This document shows positions 26,974 to 37,630 of a stretch of DNA of 64,000 nt, piece by piece. The notes beneath the pieces were generated by a model, which ran no database searches, was not told the DNA's origin, and saw only the letters and a program-made list of their open reading frames with translations. The position numbers were made by a program, and so were the translations under genes. The stretch is taken from positions 8,681 to 72,680 of the forward strand of contig CAJUPW010000014.1 in NCBI GenBank assembly GCA_910588635.1, given 5' to 3'. Each line of letters begins with the position of its first letter. The stretch's first letter is position 1. This stretch comes from an uncultured Oscillospiraceae bacterium. Its GTDB lineage: Bacteria; Bacillota; Clostridia; Oscillospirales; Oscillospiraceae.

Positions 26974-28350
26974 GTGTTCGCGTACATGAAGCAGAAGCCC
27001 AGATTTTACAGGCAGGTGGTCCTGCTGGCCATGCCCATCGTGCTGCAGAACCTCATCACCAGCGCCCTGGGCATGGCGGACACCTTTATGGTGGGCATGC
27101 TGGGGGAGGTCCCCATGGCGGCGGTGACACTGGCCAATATCCCCCTGTTCGCTTTGCAGATGTTTATTTTCGGCGTCCAGAGCGGCTCCTCCGTGCTGGT
27201 GAGCCAGTACTGGGGCAGACAGGAGATGGACTCCATCAACCGGGTGCTGGGGGTGGCCCTGTGGGTGGTGCTGACGGTGTCGCTGATCTTCGCCGGGGCG
27301 CTGCTGGTGTGCCCCGTGGCCTTCCTCAGCCTGTTCGGCAACGAGCCGGAAGTGATCGCCCTGGCCGCCCAATACGGCTCCATCGCGGGGCTGTCCTATG
27401 TGTGCAACGCCTTTACCATGATGTATGTGGCGGCCTACCGCAGTATGGAGCGGCCGCAGCTGGGGCTGTATATTCTGGTGGCCTCCATGGCGGTGAATAC
27501 CTTCCTCAACTGGGTGTTGATCTTCGGCAGGCTGGGCGCTCCCGCCCTGGGGGTGCGGGGGGCGGCTGTCGCCACACTGACGGCCCGCGTTCTGGAAGTT
27601 ACCATCGTCATCCTCCACATGATGAAAAACCGCTTTTTCCGGGTCCACCTCCACCTGCTGCTCCGGCCCGGGCTGGACATGACCCGGCGGTTTCTGAAAT
27701 ACGGCGGGCTGGTGGTGTGCAACGAGACCATGTGGGGACTGGGCACCTCCATATTCCCCACCATCATGGGACACATGGCGGGCAGCACCGAGATTCTGGC
27801 CGCCTACACCATCGCGGGCAACATGGAGAAGATCGTCATGGTGGCCTCCTTCGGCCTGTCCTCCACGGCGGCTATCATCATCGGACGGGAGATCGGCGCG
27901 GGCCGGCAGGACAGAATTCTGGACGTGGGCAAGGCGCTGAACACTCTGGCGGTAATCTGCGGAGTCCTTTTGGGCGGCCTGCTGCTGGCATTTGTCCGGT
28001 TCGCCGCTCCGGCCTGGGTGTATCCCCTGTTCAAGCTGTCTCCCGGGTCGGCCTCGGTGGCCTCCATGATGATGACGATGATGGCCCTGGCCATGCCGCT
28101 GAAGGATTTCAACACGGTGAATATTGTGGGCGTCCTCCGGGGCGGCGGCGATGTGAGGGCGGCCACTCTGATCGACATCGGCCCGCTGTGGGGGGTGGCT
28201 ATCCCCTACGCCGCCCTGTGCGGGCTGGCGCTGAAGACCACCGTGTTCTGGGTCTACCTGGCTTTCCCCTTGGAACAGGCCGTGAAATTTTTCGTCGGGA
28301 TCCGCCGCCTGCGCTCCGGACGCTGGGTCCGGGACCTGACGAGAGCATAA
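26974..28350 (+). CDS. MATE family efflux transporter
   Basis: The 458-residue membrane protein has about 12 helices in two bundles, the plan of MATE cation/drug antiporters that use Na+ or H+ gradients. Typical stretches are LLAMPIVLQNLITSALGMADTFMVG (about residues 12-36, named here as landmark positions) and VSQYWGRQ (about 74-81). Start is GTG at 26974, nine bases after GAAGGAG; the ATG four codons later lacks a site. It sits between the cysteine desulfurase and MBL genes with short gaps, so the three are probably one operon. Confidence 0.92.
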   Translation: MFAYMKQKPRFYRQVVLLAMPIVLQNLITSALGMADTFMVGMLGEVPMAAVTLANIPLFALQMFIFGVQSGSSVLVSQYWGRQEMDSINRVLGVALWVVLTVSLIFAGALLVCPVAFLSLFGNEPEVIALAAQYGSIAGLSYVCNAFTMMYVAAYRSMERPQLGLYILVASMAVNTFLNWVLIFGRLGAPALGVRGAAVATLTARVLEVTIVILHMMKNRFFRVHLHLLLRPGLDMTRRFLKYGGLVVCNETMWGLGTSIFPTIMGHMAGSTEILAAYTIAGNMEKIVMVASFGLSSTAAIIIGREIGAGRQDRILDVGKALNTLAVICGVLLGGLLLAFVRFAAPAWVYPLFKLSPGSASVASMMMTMMALAMPLKDFNTVNIVGVLRGGGDVRAATLIDIGPLWGVAIPYAALCGLALKTTVFWVYLAFPLEQAVKFFVGIRRLRSGRWVRDLTRA

Positions 28351-28361
28351 GGAGGCGCGCC

Positions 28362-29204
28362 ATGAAAATTACCGTTCTGATGGAAAACACCGCTCTGGAG
28401 GGCTGCGGCCTGACGCCGGAGGCGGGACTGTCCCTGTACATCGAGTACCGGGGGAAAAAGCTGCTGCTGGATGCCGGGTCCTCGGGCAAGTTCGCCGGCA
28501 ACGCCCAGGCGCTGGGCGTGGATCTGTCCGCCGTGGAGCTGGCGGTCCTGTCCCACGGCCACTACGACCACGCCGACGGCCTGCGCCGGTTCTTCCAGGT
28601 GAATGACAGCGCCAAGGTATACATCCGTCCCGGCGCGAACGGCCCCCATTTCTCCATGGGGAAGAATGGGCCTTACTTTATCGGACTCCACCGGGAGATT
28701 TGGGCCGGTCACCAGGACCGCTTTGTAGAGGTCGCGCAGCCGCGTCTCCTCCTGGAGGGGGCCTGGCTGATCCCTGACACGGTCCGCAATCCGGATTTCG
28801 CCGGACAGGGCGACGGCCTGCTCTATAAGCGGGGGGAGGACGACTTTGTCCCCGATGACTTCCGCCATGAGCAGTCCCTGGTGCTGGAAGGGGAAAAGGG
28901 GCTGGTGGTGTTCAACTCGTGCAGCCACACCGGGATTGTCAACATCGTCCGGGGCGTGCTGGACCAGCTGCCCGGGAAACAGGTGTATGCTGTGGTGGGC
29001 GGCTTCCACATGGCGGCCAAGGGACAGGGCGCTTTGAACTGCGCCCCGGAGTATGTTTACCGGGTGGCCGACGCCCTGAAGGAGCTGGGCGTGGAGGAGA
29101 TTTACACCGGCCACTGCACCGGGGACACGGCCCTGGGCCTGCTCCGGGAGCGCTTCGGTCCCGGCTGCCGCGCCCTGGCCACCGGACAGGTATTAAATTT
29201 TTAA
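28362..29204 (+). CDS. MBL-fold metallohydrolase (COG1237-like)
   Basis: The 280-residue enzyme has the metallo-beta-lactamase metal motif SHGHYDHADGL (about residues 65-75), a further ligand in NSCSHTGIVNI (about 186-196) and the last His in YTGHCTGD (about 248-255). This arrangement matches the COG1237 group that includes proteins annotated as dihydropteridine-aminobenzene phosphate synthase in methanogens; in Firmicutes the substrate is unknown. ATG 28362 follows AAGGAGG, 11 bases after the MATE gene. Confidence 0.88.
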   Translation: MKITVLMENTALEGCGLTPEAGLSLYIEYRGKKLLLDAGSSGKFAGNAQALGVDLSAVELAVLSHGHYDHADGLRRFFQVNDSAKVYIRPGANGPHFSMGKNGPYFIGLHREIWAGHQDRFVEVAQPRLLLEGAWLIPDTVRNPDFAGQGDGLLYKRGEDDFVPDDFRHEQSLVLEGEKGLVVFNSCSHTGIVNIVRGVLDQLPGKQVYAVVGGFHMAAKGQGALNCAPEYVYRVADALKELGVEEIYTGHCTGDTALGLLRERFGPGCRALATGQVLNF

Positions 29205-29216
29205 TGATTAGCACAG

Positions 29217-29250
29217 CCCCGGCCGTTCTGCAAGGAATGGCCGGGGATAA
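29217..29250 (+). terminator. terminator after the MBL gene
   Basis: Stem CCCCGGCCGTTC with GAATGGCCGGGG (6-base loop) followed by ATAATTTGTTT. Confidence 0.75.
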
Positions 29251-29280
29251 TTTGTTTATAATAAATTCATAAAGTGGCTA

Positions 29281-29309
29281 TTGACAATTTCCGGGGGGAG
29301 TGGTACATT
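29281..29309 (+). promoter_or_regulatory. sigma-A promoter of the hrcA-grpE-dnaK-dnaJ operon
   Basis: TTGACA (29281-29286), 17-base spacer, TACATT (29304-29309), directly upstream of the CIRCE element. Confidence 0.9.
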
Positions 29310-29313
29310 ATCT

Positions 29314-29340
29314 TTAGCACTCAGAGAATATGAGTGCTAA
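29314..29340. promoter_or_regulatory. CIRCE operator (HrcA binding site)
   Basis: Perfect TTAGCACTC-N9-GAGTGCTAA inverted repeat at the expected transcript start of the heat-shock operon; HrcA binds it and represses until heat shock. Confidence 0.98.
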
Positions 29341-29369
29341 ACCGATGAATACAAAGGACGGTGAGTGCC

Positions 29370-30425
29370 GTGGCACTGTCGGACCGGAAAAAGCGAATCC
29401 TCCGCGCCATTGTGGAGGCCTATATTGCCACCGCTGAGCCGGTGGGCTCCAAGGCCGTGGCCGAGCTGGCCGGGCTGGACGTGTCCACCGCCACCATCCG
29501 CAACGAGATGGCCGACCTCACCGAGCAGGGCTTTCTGGAGCAGCCCCATACCTCTGCCGGGCGCGTCCCCTCCGCCGCCGGCTACCGGCTCTACGTCAAC
29601 GAGCTGATGGACCGGCAGCAGCTCACTATTCAGGAGACGCAGCGCATCAACGACGCGCTCAACCTGAAGATGGAGGAGCTGGACCGGGTGATCGACCGGG
29701 CGGGAAAGGTGCTCTCCCAGATCAGCGACTACCCGGTGTTTACCATGGCCGCCGCCAAGGAGCGCATCACCGTCAAACGGTTCGACCTGCTGATGGTGGA
29801 GGAAAACGCTTTCATCGCCGTGGTCATGACCGACAACAGCGCGGTGAAGAACAAGCTCATCCACATCCCCGACGGGCTGTCCGACCCCCAGCTGCAAATG
29901 CTGTCGGCGGTGCTCAACTCCTCCTTTGTGGGCCTGTCCCGGGAGGAGATGGAGGAGACTCTGGACAGGATGGAGACCCGCACCGCTCCGGGAGCCTTTG
30001 AACTGATCTCCCTGGTGGTGGAGTTTGCCATGGAGGTGCTGGCCGACCAGGGACAGCAGAAGTTCCGTACCGCCGGCCTTACCCACCTGCTGGAACACCC
30101 TGAGTACCACAGTCTGGACAAGGCCAAACCTTTGATGGCCTATCTCAGCGATGAGAGCGAGGAACACCGCATGCCCGCCACCCTGGATACCGGCAAGAAC
30201 ATGAACATCCTCATCGGGCCGGAGAACGTGAACGACGCATTGAAGGACACCAGCGTGGTAATGGCCAGCTACGACATCGGCGACAATATGCGGGGCGTCA
30301 TCGGGGTGGTTGGCCCCACCCGCATGGACTACGCCAAGGTGACCGCCCGGCTGTCCTACTTCGCCGACAGCCTGACCCGGATGTTCGGCAAGGAACTGCC
30401 GCCCTCGGGGGAGCCCGAAAAATAA
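29370..30425 (+). CDS. hrcA: heat-inducible transcriptional repressor HrcA
   Basis: The 351-residue repressor binds CIRCE and needs GroEL for activity. N-terminal winged helix: LSDRKKRILRAIVEAYI (about residues 3-19), EPVGSKAVAE, STATIRNEMADLTEQGFLEQPHTSAGRVPS (about 42-71). The C-terminal part includes FELISLVVEFAME and the ending GVIGVVGPTRMDYAKV, all typical. Two GTG codons are candidates; 29370 is preferred because AAAGGA lies 11 bases upstream, whereas at 29361 it would be only two bases away. It controls its own operon through the CIRCE at 29314. Confidence 0.93.
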   Translation: MALSDRKKRILRAIVEAYIATAEPVGSKAVAELAGLDVSTATIRNEMADLTEQGFLEQPHTSAGRVPSAAGYRLYVNELMDRQQLTIQETQRINDALNLKMEELDRVIDRAGKVLSQISDYPVFTMAAAKERITVKRFDLLMVEENAFIAVVMTDNSAVKNKLIHIPDGLSDPQLQMLSAVLNSSFVGLSREEMEETLDRMETRTAPGAFELISLVVEFAMEVLADQGQQKFRTAGLTHLLEHPEYHSLDKAKPLMAYLSDESEEHRMPATLDTGKNMNILIGPENVNDALKDTSVVMASYDIGDNMRGVIGVVGPTRMDYAKVTARLSYFADSLTRMFGKELPPSGEPEK

Positions 30426-30452
30426 AGAATGAGCCGTGAAGGAGCATGAGTT

Positions 30453-31019
30453 GTGAGTAAGAAGAAAGAAAAGACCGCCCCAGAGACGGAAGCTGCCGAG
30501 GTGAAAGGGGCCGGGGAGGCCGAGGCCGCCCAGGCCGAGGCGGAGTCCCGGGCCGGCGCCCCCGGCTCCGAGCCGGAGGAACCGGCGGAGGAGACTTCGG
30601 TGGTGGAGCAGGTGGTTCCCAAGGACCAGTTCCTGCGTCTGGCCGCCGAGTATGACAACTACCGCAAGCGCACCGCCAAGGAGAAGGAGAACCTGTGGAC
30701 CGAGGCCAAGGCGGACACCGTCCAGGCATTTCTCCCTGTCTATGACAACCTGGATCGGGCCATGAAGCAGGAGACCGCCGACGAGGCCTATAAGAAGGGC
30801 GTGGAGATGACTATGAACCAGCTGAAAGAGGTCTTTGCCAAGCTGGGAGTCACCGAGATTGAGGCGGAGGGCAGGCCCTTCGACCCCAACCTTCACAACG
30901 CCGTTATGCACATTGAGGACGAGAACCTGGGGGAAAATACCGTGGCCCAGGTGTTCCAGGCCGGCTTTATGCTGGGAGAGAAGGTCATCCGGTTCGCCAT
31001 GGTGCAGGTGGCAAATTAA
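30453..31019 (+). CDS. grpE: nucleotide exchange factor GrpE
   Basis: The 188-residue co-chaperone releases ADP from DnaK. A low-complexity acidic N-terminus (about 1-50) is followed by the long dimer helix (YDNYRKRTAKEKE, about residues 66-78) and the C-terminal beta wing with FDPNLHNAVMHIED (about 144-157) and VAQVFQAGFMLGEKVIRFAMV. Start is GTG 30453 with GAAGGAG upstream, 27 bases after hrcA. Confidence 0.95.
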   Translation: MSKKKEKTAPETEAAEVKGAGEAEAAQAEAESRAGAPGSEPEEPAEETSVVEQVVPKDQFLRLAAEYDNYRKRTAKEKENLWTEAKADTVQAFLPVYDNLDRAMKQETADEAYKKGVEMTMNQLKEVFAKLGVTEIEAEGRPFDPNLHNAVMHIEDENLGENTVAQVFQAGFMLGEKVIRFAMVQVAN

Positions 31020-31062
31020 CTTTGTAAACACCAATCTTTCATATATTTAGGAGGAAAACATT

Positions 31063-32916
<1,854 letters not shown>

Positions 32917-32929
32917 TTCTGCACCGGAA

Positions 32930-33012
32930 TGTAGGGGCCGCCGCCCTCGGCGGCCCGCCGAAAACGTGCGGAAAACCTGAAAAACCGGGCCGCCCAGGGG
33001 GGCGGCCCCTAC
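32930..33012. repeat. dispersed palindromic repeat, family 1, copy B
   Basis: Same ends as copy A at 10363 (TGTAGGGGCCGCCGCCCTCG at the left, GGCGGCCCCTAC at the right) but with about 28 extra bases in the middle (83 bp in total). It sits between dnaK and dnaJ inside the heat-shock operon. Confidence 0.8.
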
Positions 33013-33068
33013 GGAGAAAGGCGGGGCCTCTGTGCCCCGCCGCTTTCCGCGCTGAGAGGTGATAACAT

Positions 33069-34223
33069 ATGGCAGACCAAAAACGAGATTATTACGAGGT
33101 TCTGGGCCTGTCCAAGGGCGCGTCGGAGGAGGAGCTGAAGAAGGCCTACCGCAAGCTGGCCAAGAAGTACCACCCCGACGTGAACCCCGGGGACAAGGAC
33201 GCGGAGTCCAAGTTCAAGGAAATCAACGAGGCGTACGCCGTCCTGTCCGACCCGGAGAAGAAGGCCCGATACGACCAGTTCGGCTTTGCCGGGGTGGACC
33301 CCAGCTATGGCGGGGGCGGAGCGGGCGGCTTCGGCTTCGACATGGGGGACATTGACCTGGGCGACATTTTCGGCTCCTTCTTCGGCGGGGGCTTTGGGGG
33401 CGGCTTCGGCGGAGGCGGCTCCAGGCGAAACGGACCCCAGAAGGGGGAGAGCCTGCGGGTCAATCTGGCCCTCACCTTTGAGGAGGCGGCTTTCGGCTGC
33501 AGCAAAGAGATTGAGCTGAACCGCACGGAACAGTGCGACGAGTGCCGCGGTTCCGGCTGCGCCGCGGGCACCACCGCCGAAACCTGCCCCGACTGCCGGG
33601 GTGCCGGTCAGGTACGCATCCAGCGGGGGGCCGGCGGCTTCGCTTTCTCCACCACCACCACCTGCTCCAAATGCCGGGGCGCCGGTAAAATCATCCACAC
33701 CCCCTGCAAGAAGTGCGGCGGGGCGGGCAGCGTGAGGAAGAAGCAGCGGGTGTCAGTCACCATCCCGGCGGGCATCGACGACGGCCAGGCCGTCTCTATG
33801 CGGGGCCAGGGCAACGCCGGCGTCAACGGCGGCCCCTCCGGCGACCTGCTGGTGCGGGTGCAGATCAAGCCCCACCCCCGGTTCCAGCGGGAGGGCACCA
33901 CCGTAATGTACGAGTGCCCGGTGAGCTTCTGCCAGGCGGCCCTGGGCGCCGAGCTGGAGATTCCCACCATTGACGGCAAGGTAAAGTACAATCTGCCCGC
34001 CGGCACCCAGACGGGCACCACTTTCCGTCTGCGGGGGAAGGGTATCCCCGAGCTGCGCAGCAGCCGCCGGGGCGACCAGTATGTCACCGTCCGGGTGCAG
34101 GTGCCCGAGTCCCTCAACGCCGAGCAGAAAGCGGCCCTCCATGCCTTCGCCGCCGCCATGGGCGAGGAGGTCGCCGAAACCGGCTTGAAAGGGCTGTTCG
34201 ACAAGAAAAAACGAAAAAAATAG
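33069..34223 (+). CDS. dnaJ: chaperone DnaJ (Hsp40)
   Basis: The 384-residue co-chaperone stimulates the DnaK ATPase. J domain residues 5-70 with HPD (about 36-38); Gly/Phe-rich linker with [10 protein letters not shown] (about 98-115); four CxxCxGxG zinc repeats between about residues 150 and 225 ([32 protein letters not shown]); then the C-terminal substrate-binding domain. All key residues are present. ATG 33069 lies after GAGAGGTG. Last gene of the operon, followed by a terminator. Confidence 0.97.
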   Translation: MADQKRDYYEVLGLSKGASEEELKKAYRKLAKKYHPDVNPGDKDAESKFKEINEAYAVLSDPEKKARYDQFGFAGVDPSYGGGGAGGFGFDMGDIDLGDIFGSFFGGGFGGGFGGGGSRRNGPQKGESLRVNLALTFEEAAFGCSKEIELNRTEQCDECRGSGCAAGTTAETCPDCRGAGQVRIQRGAGGFAFSTTTTCSKCRGAGKIIHTPCKKCGGAGSVRKKQRVSVTIPAGIDDGQAVSMRGQGNAGVNGGPSGDLLVRVQIKPHPRFQREGTTVMYECPVSFCQAALGAELEIPTIDGKVKYNLPAGTQTGTTFRLRGKGIPELRSSRRGDQYVTVRVQVPESLNAEQKAALHAFAAAMGEEVAETGLKGLFDKKKRKK

Positions 34224-34228
34224 TCGGG

Positions 34229-34262
34229 AAATCAGCCTTGCGTTGTAAGGCTGATTTTTTAT
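34229..34262 (+). terminator. terminator of the heat-shock operon
   Basis: Stem AAATCAGCCTT with AAGGCTGATTT (7-base loop) followed by a T tract. Confidence 0.9.
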
Positions 34263-34422
34263 AAGCTGAGGCAGGAGCCGGGGAATCGGGAAATTGCCTC
34301 TTGCCTTTCTGAGGAGAATAGGTTACAATAAGGTTACAAAGATGACAAAGCAGTTAAAAAACGATGGGCAGGCACATAAGAAGAAGGGCCTGTTTGTTCA
34401 CAGATTGTACATGGTTTACATA

Positions 34423-34451
34423 TTTACATCATACAGGGACTGTGGTAAACT
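34423..34451 (+). promoter_or_regulatory. sigma-A promoter of the ftsEX operon
   Basis: TTTACA (34423-34428), 17-base spacer, TAAACT (34446-34451), about 45 bases before ftsE. The 235-base gap upstream otherwise holds only AT-rich sequence with repeated GGTTACAA motifs at 34321-34339. Confidence 0.7.
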
Positions 34452-34497
34452 AAATATTTGAGAGAAAAATTGGCTGAGCTAAGGAGCGGGTCACGCG

Positions 34498-35187
34498 ATG
34501 GTACGCTTTATTGATGTACATAAAGAATACGACAACGGCACCAAGGCGCTGAAAGGGGTTAATGTACGCATCGACGACGGGGAGTTCGTCTTTCTGGTGG
34601 GACCCTCCGGCTCCGGGAAATCCACGCTGATTAAGCTGATTACCGCGGAGATCGCCCCCACCGAAGGCCGGGTGATGGTAAACGGCTTTAATCTGAATAC
34701 CATCGCCCCCCGGCAGGTCCCGCTCATGCGCCGCACCCTGGGCATCATCTTTCAGGACTTCCGGCTGATTGAGAAAAAGACGGTATATGAAAATCTGGCC
34801 TTCTCCATGCGGGCCATCGGGGCCTCAAACCGGGAGCTGCGCCGGCGCATCCCCTATGTGCTCCAGCTGGTAGGGCTGGACAAGAAGGGCGACCGCTTCC
34901 CCGGCCAGCTCTCCGGCGGCGAGCAGCAGCGGGTGGCCATCGCCCGGGCGCTGGTGAACAACCCAAGCATGATTATCGCCGACGAGCCTACGGGAAATCT
35001 GGACCCCCAGCGCTCCCTGGAGATTATGATGCTGCTGGAGCGCATCAACGAGCTGGGCACCACCGTGCTGGTGGTCACCCACGAGAAGAATCTGGTCAAC
35101 CGCTTCACCAAACGGGTGGTGGCCATCGAGAACGGTCGCGTCATCAGCGACGGAACAGGCGGTTACTATCATGGCGAGAAGATTTGA
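34498..35187 (+). CDS. ftsE: cell division ATP-binding protein FtsE
   Basis: The 229-residue ABC ATPase works with FtsX at the divisome to switch on peptidoglycan hydrolases. Walker A GPSGSGKS (residues 36-43), signature LSGGEQQRVAIARAL (about 138-152), Walker B MIIADEPTGNLDP (about 159-171) and switch His in VVTHEK (about 193-198). ATG 34498 has AAGGAG 12 bases upstream. It overlaps ftsX by 17 bases, indicating tight coupling. Confidence 0.96.
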   Translation: MVRFIDVHKEYDNGTKALKGVNVRIDDGEFVFLVGPSGSGKSTLIKLITAEIAPTEGRVMVNGFNLNTIAPRQVPLMRRTLGIIFQDFRLIEKKTVYENLAFSMRAIGASNRELRRRIPYVLQLVGLDKKGDRFPGQLSGGEQQRVAIARALVNNPSMIIADEPTGNLDPQRSLEIMMLLERINELGTTVLVVTHEKNLVNRFTKRVVAIENGRVISDGTGGYYHGEKI

Positions 35188-36064
35188 CGCGGGATACTAC
35201 ATCAGCGAGGGCTTCCACTCCATCTTTACCCACGGCTTCATGTCCTTCGCCGCGGTGTGTATGATCGTGGCCTGCCTGATTATCATGGGTTCCTTCACTC
35301 TGCTGGCGGTGAATCTGGATAACATGCTGGGCGACCTGGAAAACGAGAACGAGATGCTGGTCTACGTAGACGACAGCCTCAACGAGGAGCAGGCCAGGGC
35401 CCTCCAGCCCAAACTGGCCCAGGTGGACAATGTGTCTCAGCTCACCTTTGTGACCAGAGAGGCGGCGCTGGAGGACTTCCGGTCCAAGCGGGAGAGCAAC
35501 GCCGATCTGCTGGACGACCTGCCCGACGACACCCTCCGGGACCGCTACCGGGTCCATGTGGTGGACATCGAGCGGATGGCACAGACCAAGGAGGCACTGG
35601 AGGATGTGGAGGGCGTGGCCTGGGTCCGGGCCGCAATTGAAATCGCAGACGGCTTTGTGCTGGTGCGCAATATCGCCACCGGCGTGGCCTTGGCTCTGGT
35701 CGGCGTGCTGCTGGTGGTGTCCCTGTTCATCATTGCCAACACCATCAAGCTGGCCACCTTCTACCGCCGGGAGGAGATCGCCATTATGAAGATGTGCGGC
35801 GCCACCGACGGCTTTATCGAGTGGCCCTTCGTGGTGGAGGGGATGATTCTGGGGCTGACCGGCGCGTTCATCGCCTTTTTCGTCCAGTGGGGGCTGTATC
35901 AGCTGGTGGCCAAGCTGGCCGTCCAGGGCAACGGACTGTCCTTGGTGACCATGATAAGCTACACTTCCATGTCCACCACCATTCTGGCCGTATTCTGCAG
36001 CGTGGGCGCCGTTATCGGCGTGGGCGGCTCGCTGTTGGCCATCCGAAAGTTTTTGCAGGTTTGA
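35171..36064 (+). CDS. ftsX: cell division protein FtsX
   Basis: The 297-residue membrane protein has four helices: one near residues 22-45, an extracellular domain of about 115 residues that contacts the hydrolase activator, and three helices after residue 165. Family-like stretches are GYYISEGFHSIFTHGFMS (about 7-24) and FYRREEIAIMKMCGATDGFIEWPF (about 196-219). FtsEX uses ATP binding to change the outer domain and activate PG hydrolysis. The gene downstream of a tiny membrane protein encodes such a hydrolase-type protein, in the same operon. Confidence 0.95.
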   Translation: MARRFDAGYYISEGFHSIFTHGFMSFAAVCMIVACLIIMGSFTLLAVNLDNMLGDLENENEMLVYVDDSLNEEQARALQPKLAQVDNVSQLTFVTREAALEDFRSKRESNADLLDDLPDDTLRDRYRVHVVDIERMAQTKEALEDVEGVAWVRAAIEIADGFVLVRNIATGVALALVGVLLVVSLFIIANTIKLATFYRREEIAIMKMCGATDGFIEWPFVVEGMILGLTGAFIAFFVQWGLYQLVAKLAVQGNGLSLVTMISYTSMSTTILAVFCSVGAVIGVGGSLLAIRKFLQV

Positions 36065-36087
36065 AACTGAGATAAGGAGGCCGCGAT

Positions 36088-36189
36088 ATGAAACGGCAGA
36101 AAAAACAGAAAATTTTTATATCCGTCATGGCCGGTTTTTTGGCGCTGTTGATGCTGCTGCCCATTCTGGCGAATATCTTTATCCGATAG
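36088..36189 (+). CDS. 33-residue single-pass membrane protein in the ftsEX operon
   Basis: The small frame reads MKRQKKQKIFISVMAG at the start, followed by a Leu-rich membrane helix and an NIFIR end. It has a strong AAGGAGG ribosome site seven bases before ATG 36088, lies 23 bases behind ftsX and 12 before the M23 peptidase gene. The basic N-terminus implies it stays inside with the helix in the membrane. It resembles Prli42-type mini-proteins in design (Lys-rich start plus one helix), but this is only a similarity in layout. A role with FtsEX or the hydrolase is inferred from position. Confidence 0.75.
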   Translation: MKRQKKQKIFISVMAGFLALLMLLPILANIFIR

Positions 36190-36201
36190 GAGGGAGCGGT
36201 T

Positions 36202-37449
36202 GTGAAGAAAAAAAGATATTTCCGCCGGGGACTGAGTCTGCTCCTGGCGCTGGCCCTGTTCCTGCCTCTGGCCGGACGGGAGATGGTGATGGAGAGTTCC
36301 GCCGTCACCAAGGCGGAGATCGACGCGCTGAAAGACAAATCCGGCAGTATCGCCTCCCAGAAGAAGGAGATTCAAAGCCAGTTGAAGGCGCTTCAGGCGG
36401 ACAAGAGCAGCGCCATGAAGAAGAAGCAGCTGCTGGAGGACCAGATCGACCTGACCCGCCAGGAGATATCCAACATCAACGAGCAAATTGCCATGTACGA
36501 CAAGCTCATCAACGAAAAGACGGTCGAGCTGGAGCAGGCGGAGGCGGACGAGAAGGCTCAGTTCGAGCTGTTCTGCCGGCGCATGCGGTACATGGAGGAA
36601 CAGGGGGAGGAGACCTCTTACTGGGCCATTCTGTTCTCCTCCAGCAGCTTTGCCGAGCTGCTGGACAGCTACATGATGATCGAGGAGATTATCCAGTACG
36701 ACAACAAGGTGGTGGACGACCTGGTGGCGCTCCAGGAGAAGGTGACCGCCGACAGGACGGAGCTGGAGGAGGCCCAGACCGAGCAGGAGGAGGCCAAGGC
36801 CCGGCAGCTGGCCGTCCAGGAGGAGCTGAAGAGTCAGGAGGCGGAGGTGGACAAGCTCATCGCCGAGATCAACGCCCAGGAGGATGTGCTGGAGGAGATG
36901 GAGGCGGAGCTGAACAAGGCCGCCAAGGAGCTGGACGCCCAGATCAAGGCCAAGGAGAAGGAGTACGCCGCTCAGATTGCCAAGGTGCCCAGCGAGTCGG
37001 GCTACCTGTGGCCGCTGTCCGGCAGCTACAACGTGCTGTCCTCCCTGTTCGGTCCCCGGCTCCACCCCGTGACCCACAAGCCGGGCAACCACTCGGGCAT
37101 TGACATCCCGGCCCCCTCGGGCACTAAAATCTACGCCGCCAAGAGCGGGGTGGTGATCCATGCCGCCAAGGGCACCGGCGGCTACTGGTCCTATGGCAAC
37201 TACGTCATCGTCTCCCACAGCGACGGCACCAGTACCCTCTACGCCCACATGAGCCGCATCGGCTGCAAGCAGGGCCAGACGGTGAAGCAGGGAGACGTGA
37301 TCGGCTACGTGGGTACCACAGGCCGCTCCACCGGCAACCACCTCCATTTTGAGGTCCGCGTGGGCTCCACCCGGAAGGACCCCGTGAACTACTTCAAGGA
37401 CAAGGCGCTGTACGTGCGCGACAGCGGCAGGCTGGTGTCCATCTGGTAG
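36202..37449 (+). CDS. EnvC-like murein hydrolase (coiled coil plus M23 peptidase)
   Basis: The 415-residue exported protein has a basic signal segment (residues 1-30), two long coiled-coil regions (about 34-115 and 165-255) and a C-terminal LytM/M23 domain. The zinc ligands are present: HSGIDIP (His and Asp of HxxxD, about residues 297-303) and HLHFEV (about 379-384), so the domain is probably active, unlike E. coli EnvC. The coiled coil is the part that docks on FtsX in related systems. Start is GTG 36202 after AGGAGGGAG. Position in the ftsEX operon supports control by FtsEX. Confidence 0.92.
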   Translation: MKKKRYFRRGLSLLLALALFLPLAGREMVMESSAVTKAEIDALKDKSGSIASQKKEIQSQLKALQADKSSAMKKKQLLEDQIDLTRQEISNINEQIAMYDKLINEKTVELEQAEADEKAQFELFCRRMRYMEEQGEETSYWAILFSSSSFAELLDSYMMIEEIIQYDNKVVDDLVALQEKVTADRTELEEAQTEQEEAKARQLAVQEELKSQEAEVDKLIAEINAQEDVLEEMEAELNKAAKELDAQIKAKEKEYAAQIAKVPSESGYLWPLSGSYNVLSSLFGPRLHPVTHKPGNHSGIDIPAPSGTKIYAAKSGVVIHAAKGTGGYWSYGNYVIVSHSDGTSTLYAHMSRIGCKQGQTVKQGDVIGYVGTTGRSTGNHLHFEVRVGSTRKDPVNYFKDKALYVRDSGRLVSIW

Positions 37450-37470
37450 CAGACAGATAATACAGAACGT

Positions 37471-37504
37471 CAAACAGGCTCCGCCGGCGCGGGGCCTGTT
37501 TGTT
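37471..37504 (+). terminator. terminator of the ftsEX operon
   Basis: Stem CAAACAGGC with GCCTGTTTG, GC-rich loop, followed by TTG; moderate strength. Confidence 0.6.
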
Positions 37505-37542
37505 GAAAAAACAGGAAAAGAGCGGGAAAAGGAAAATTGGGC

Positions 37543-37571
37543 TTGATATCTGAGAATTTTTGTTGTAAAAT
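37543..37571 (+). promoter_or_regulatory. sigma-A promoter of the polysaccharide deacetylase gene
   Basis: TTGATA (37543-37548), 17-base spacer, TAAAAT (37566-37571), about 60 bases before the GTG start. Confidence 0.75.
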
Positions 37572-37630
37572 GATTGCGCTGATATTTTAAAAGGCGTATT
37601 ATGCCCAAATTGCGGAAAGGGGGGAGGTCT

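Noticed and set aside
29337..31034. 565-codon minus-strand frame opposite hrcA and grpE
   Set aside because: Antisense shadow; hrcA and grpE are complete with a CIRCE-controlled promoter.
34342..34461. Possible 39-codon gene upstream of ftsE
   Set aside because: No ribosome site, and it covers the ftsE promoter.
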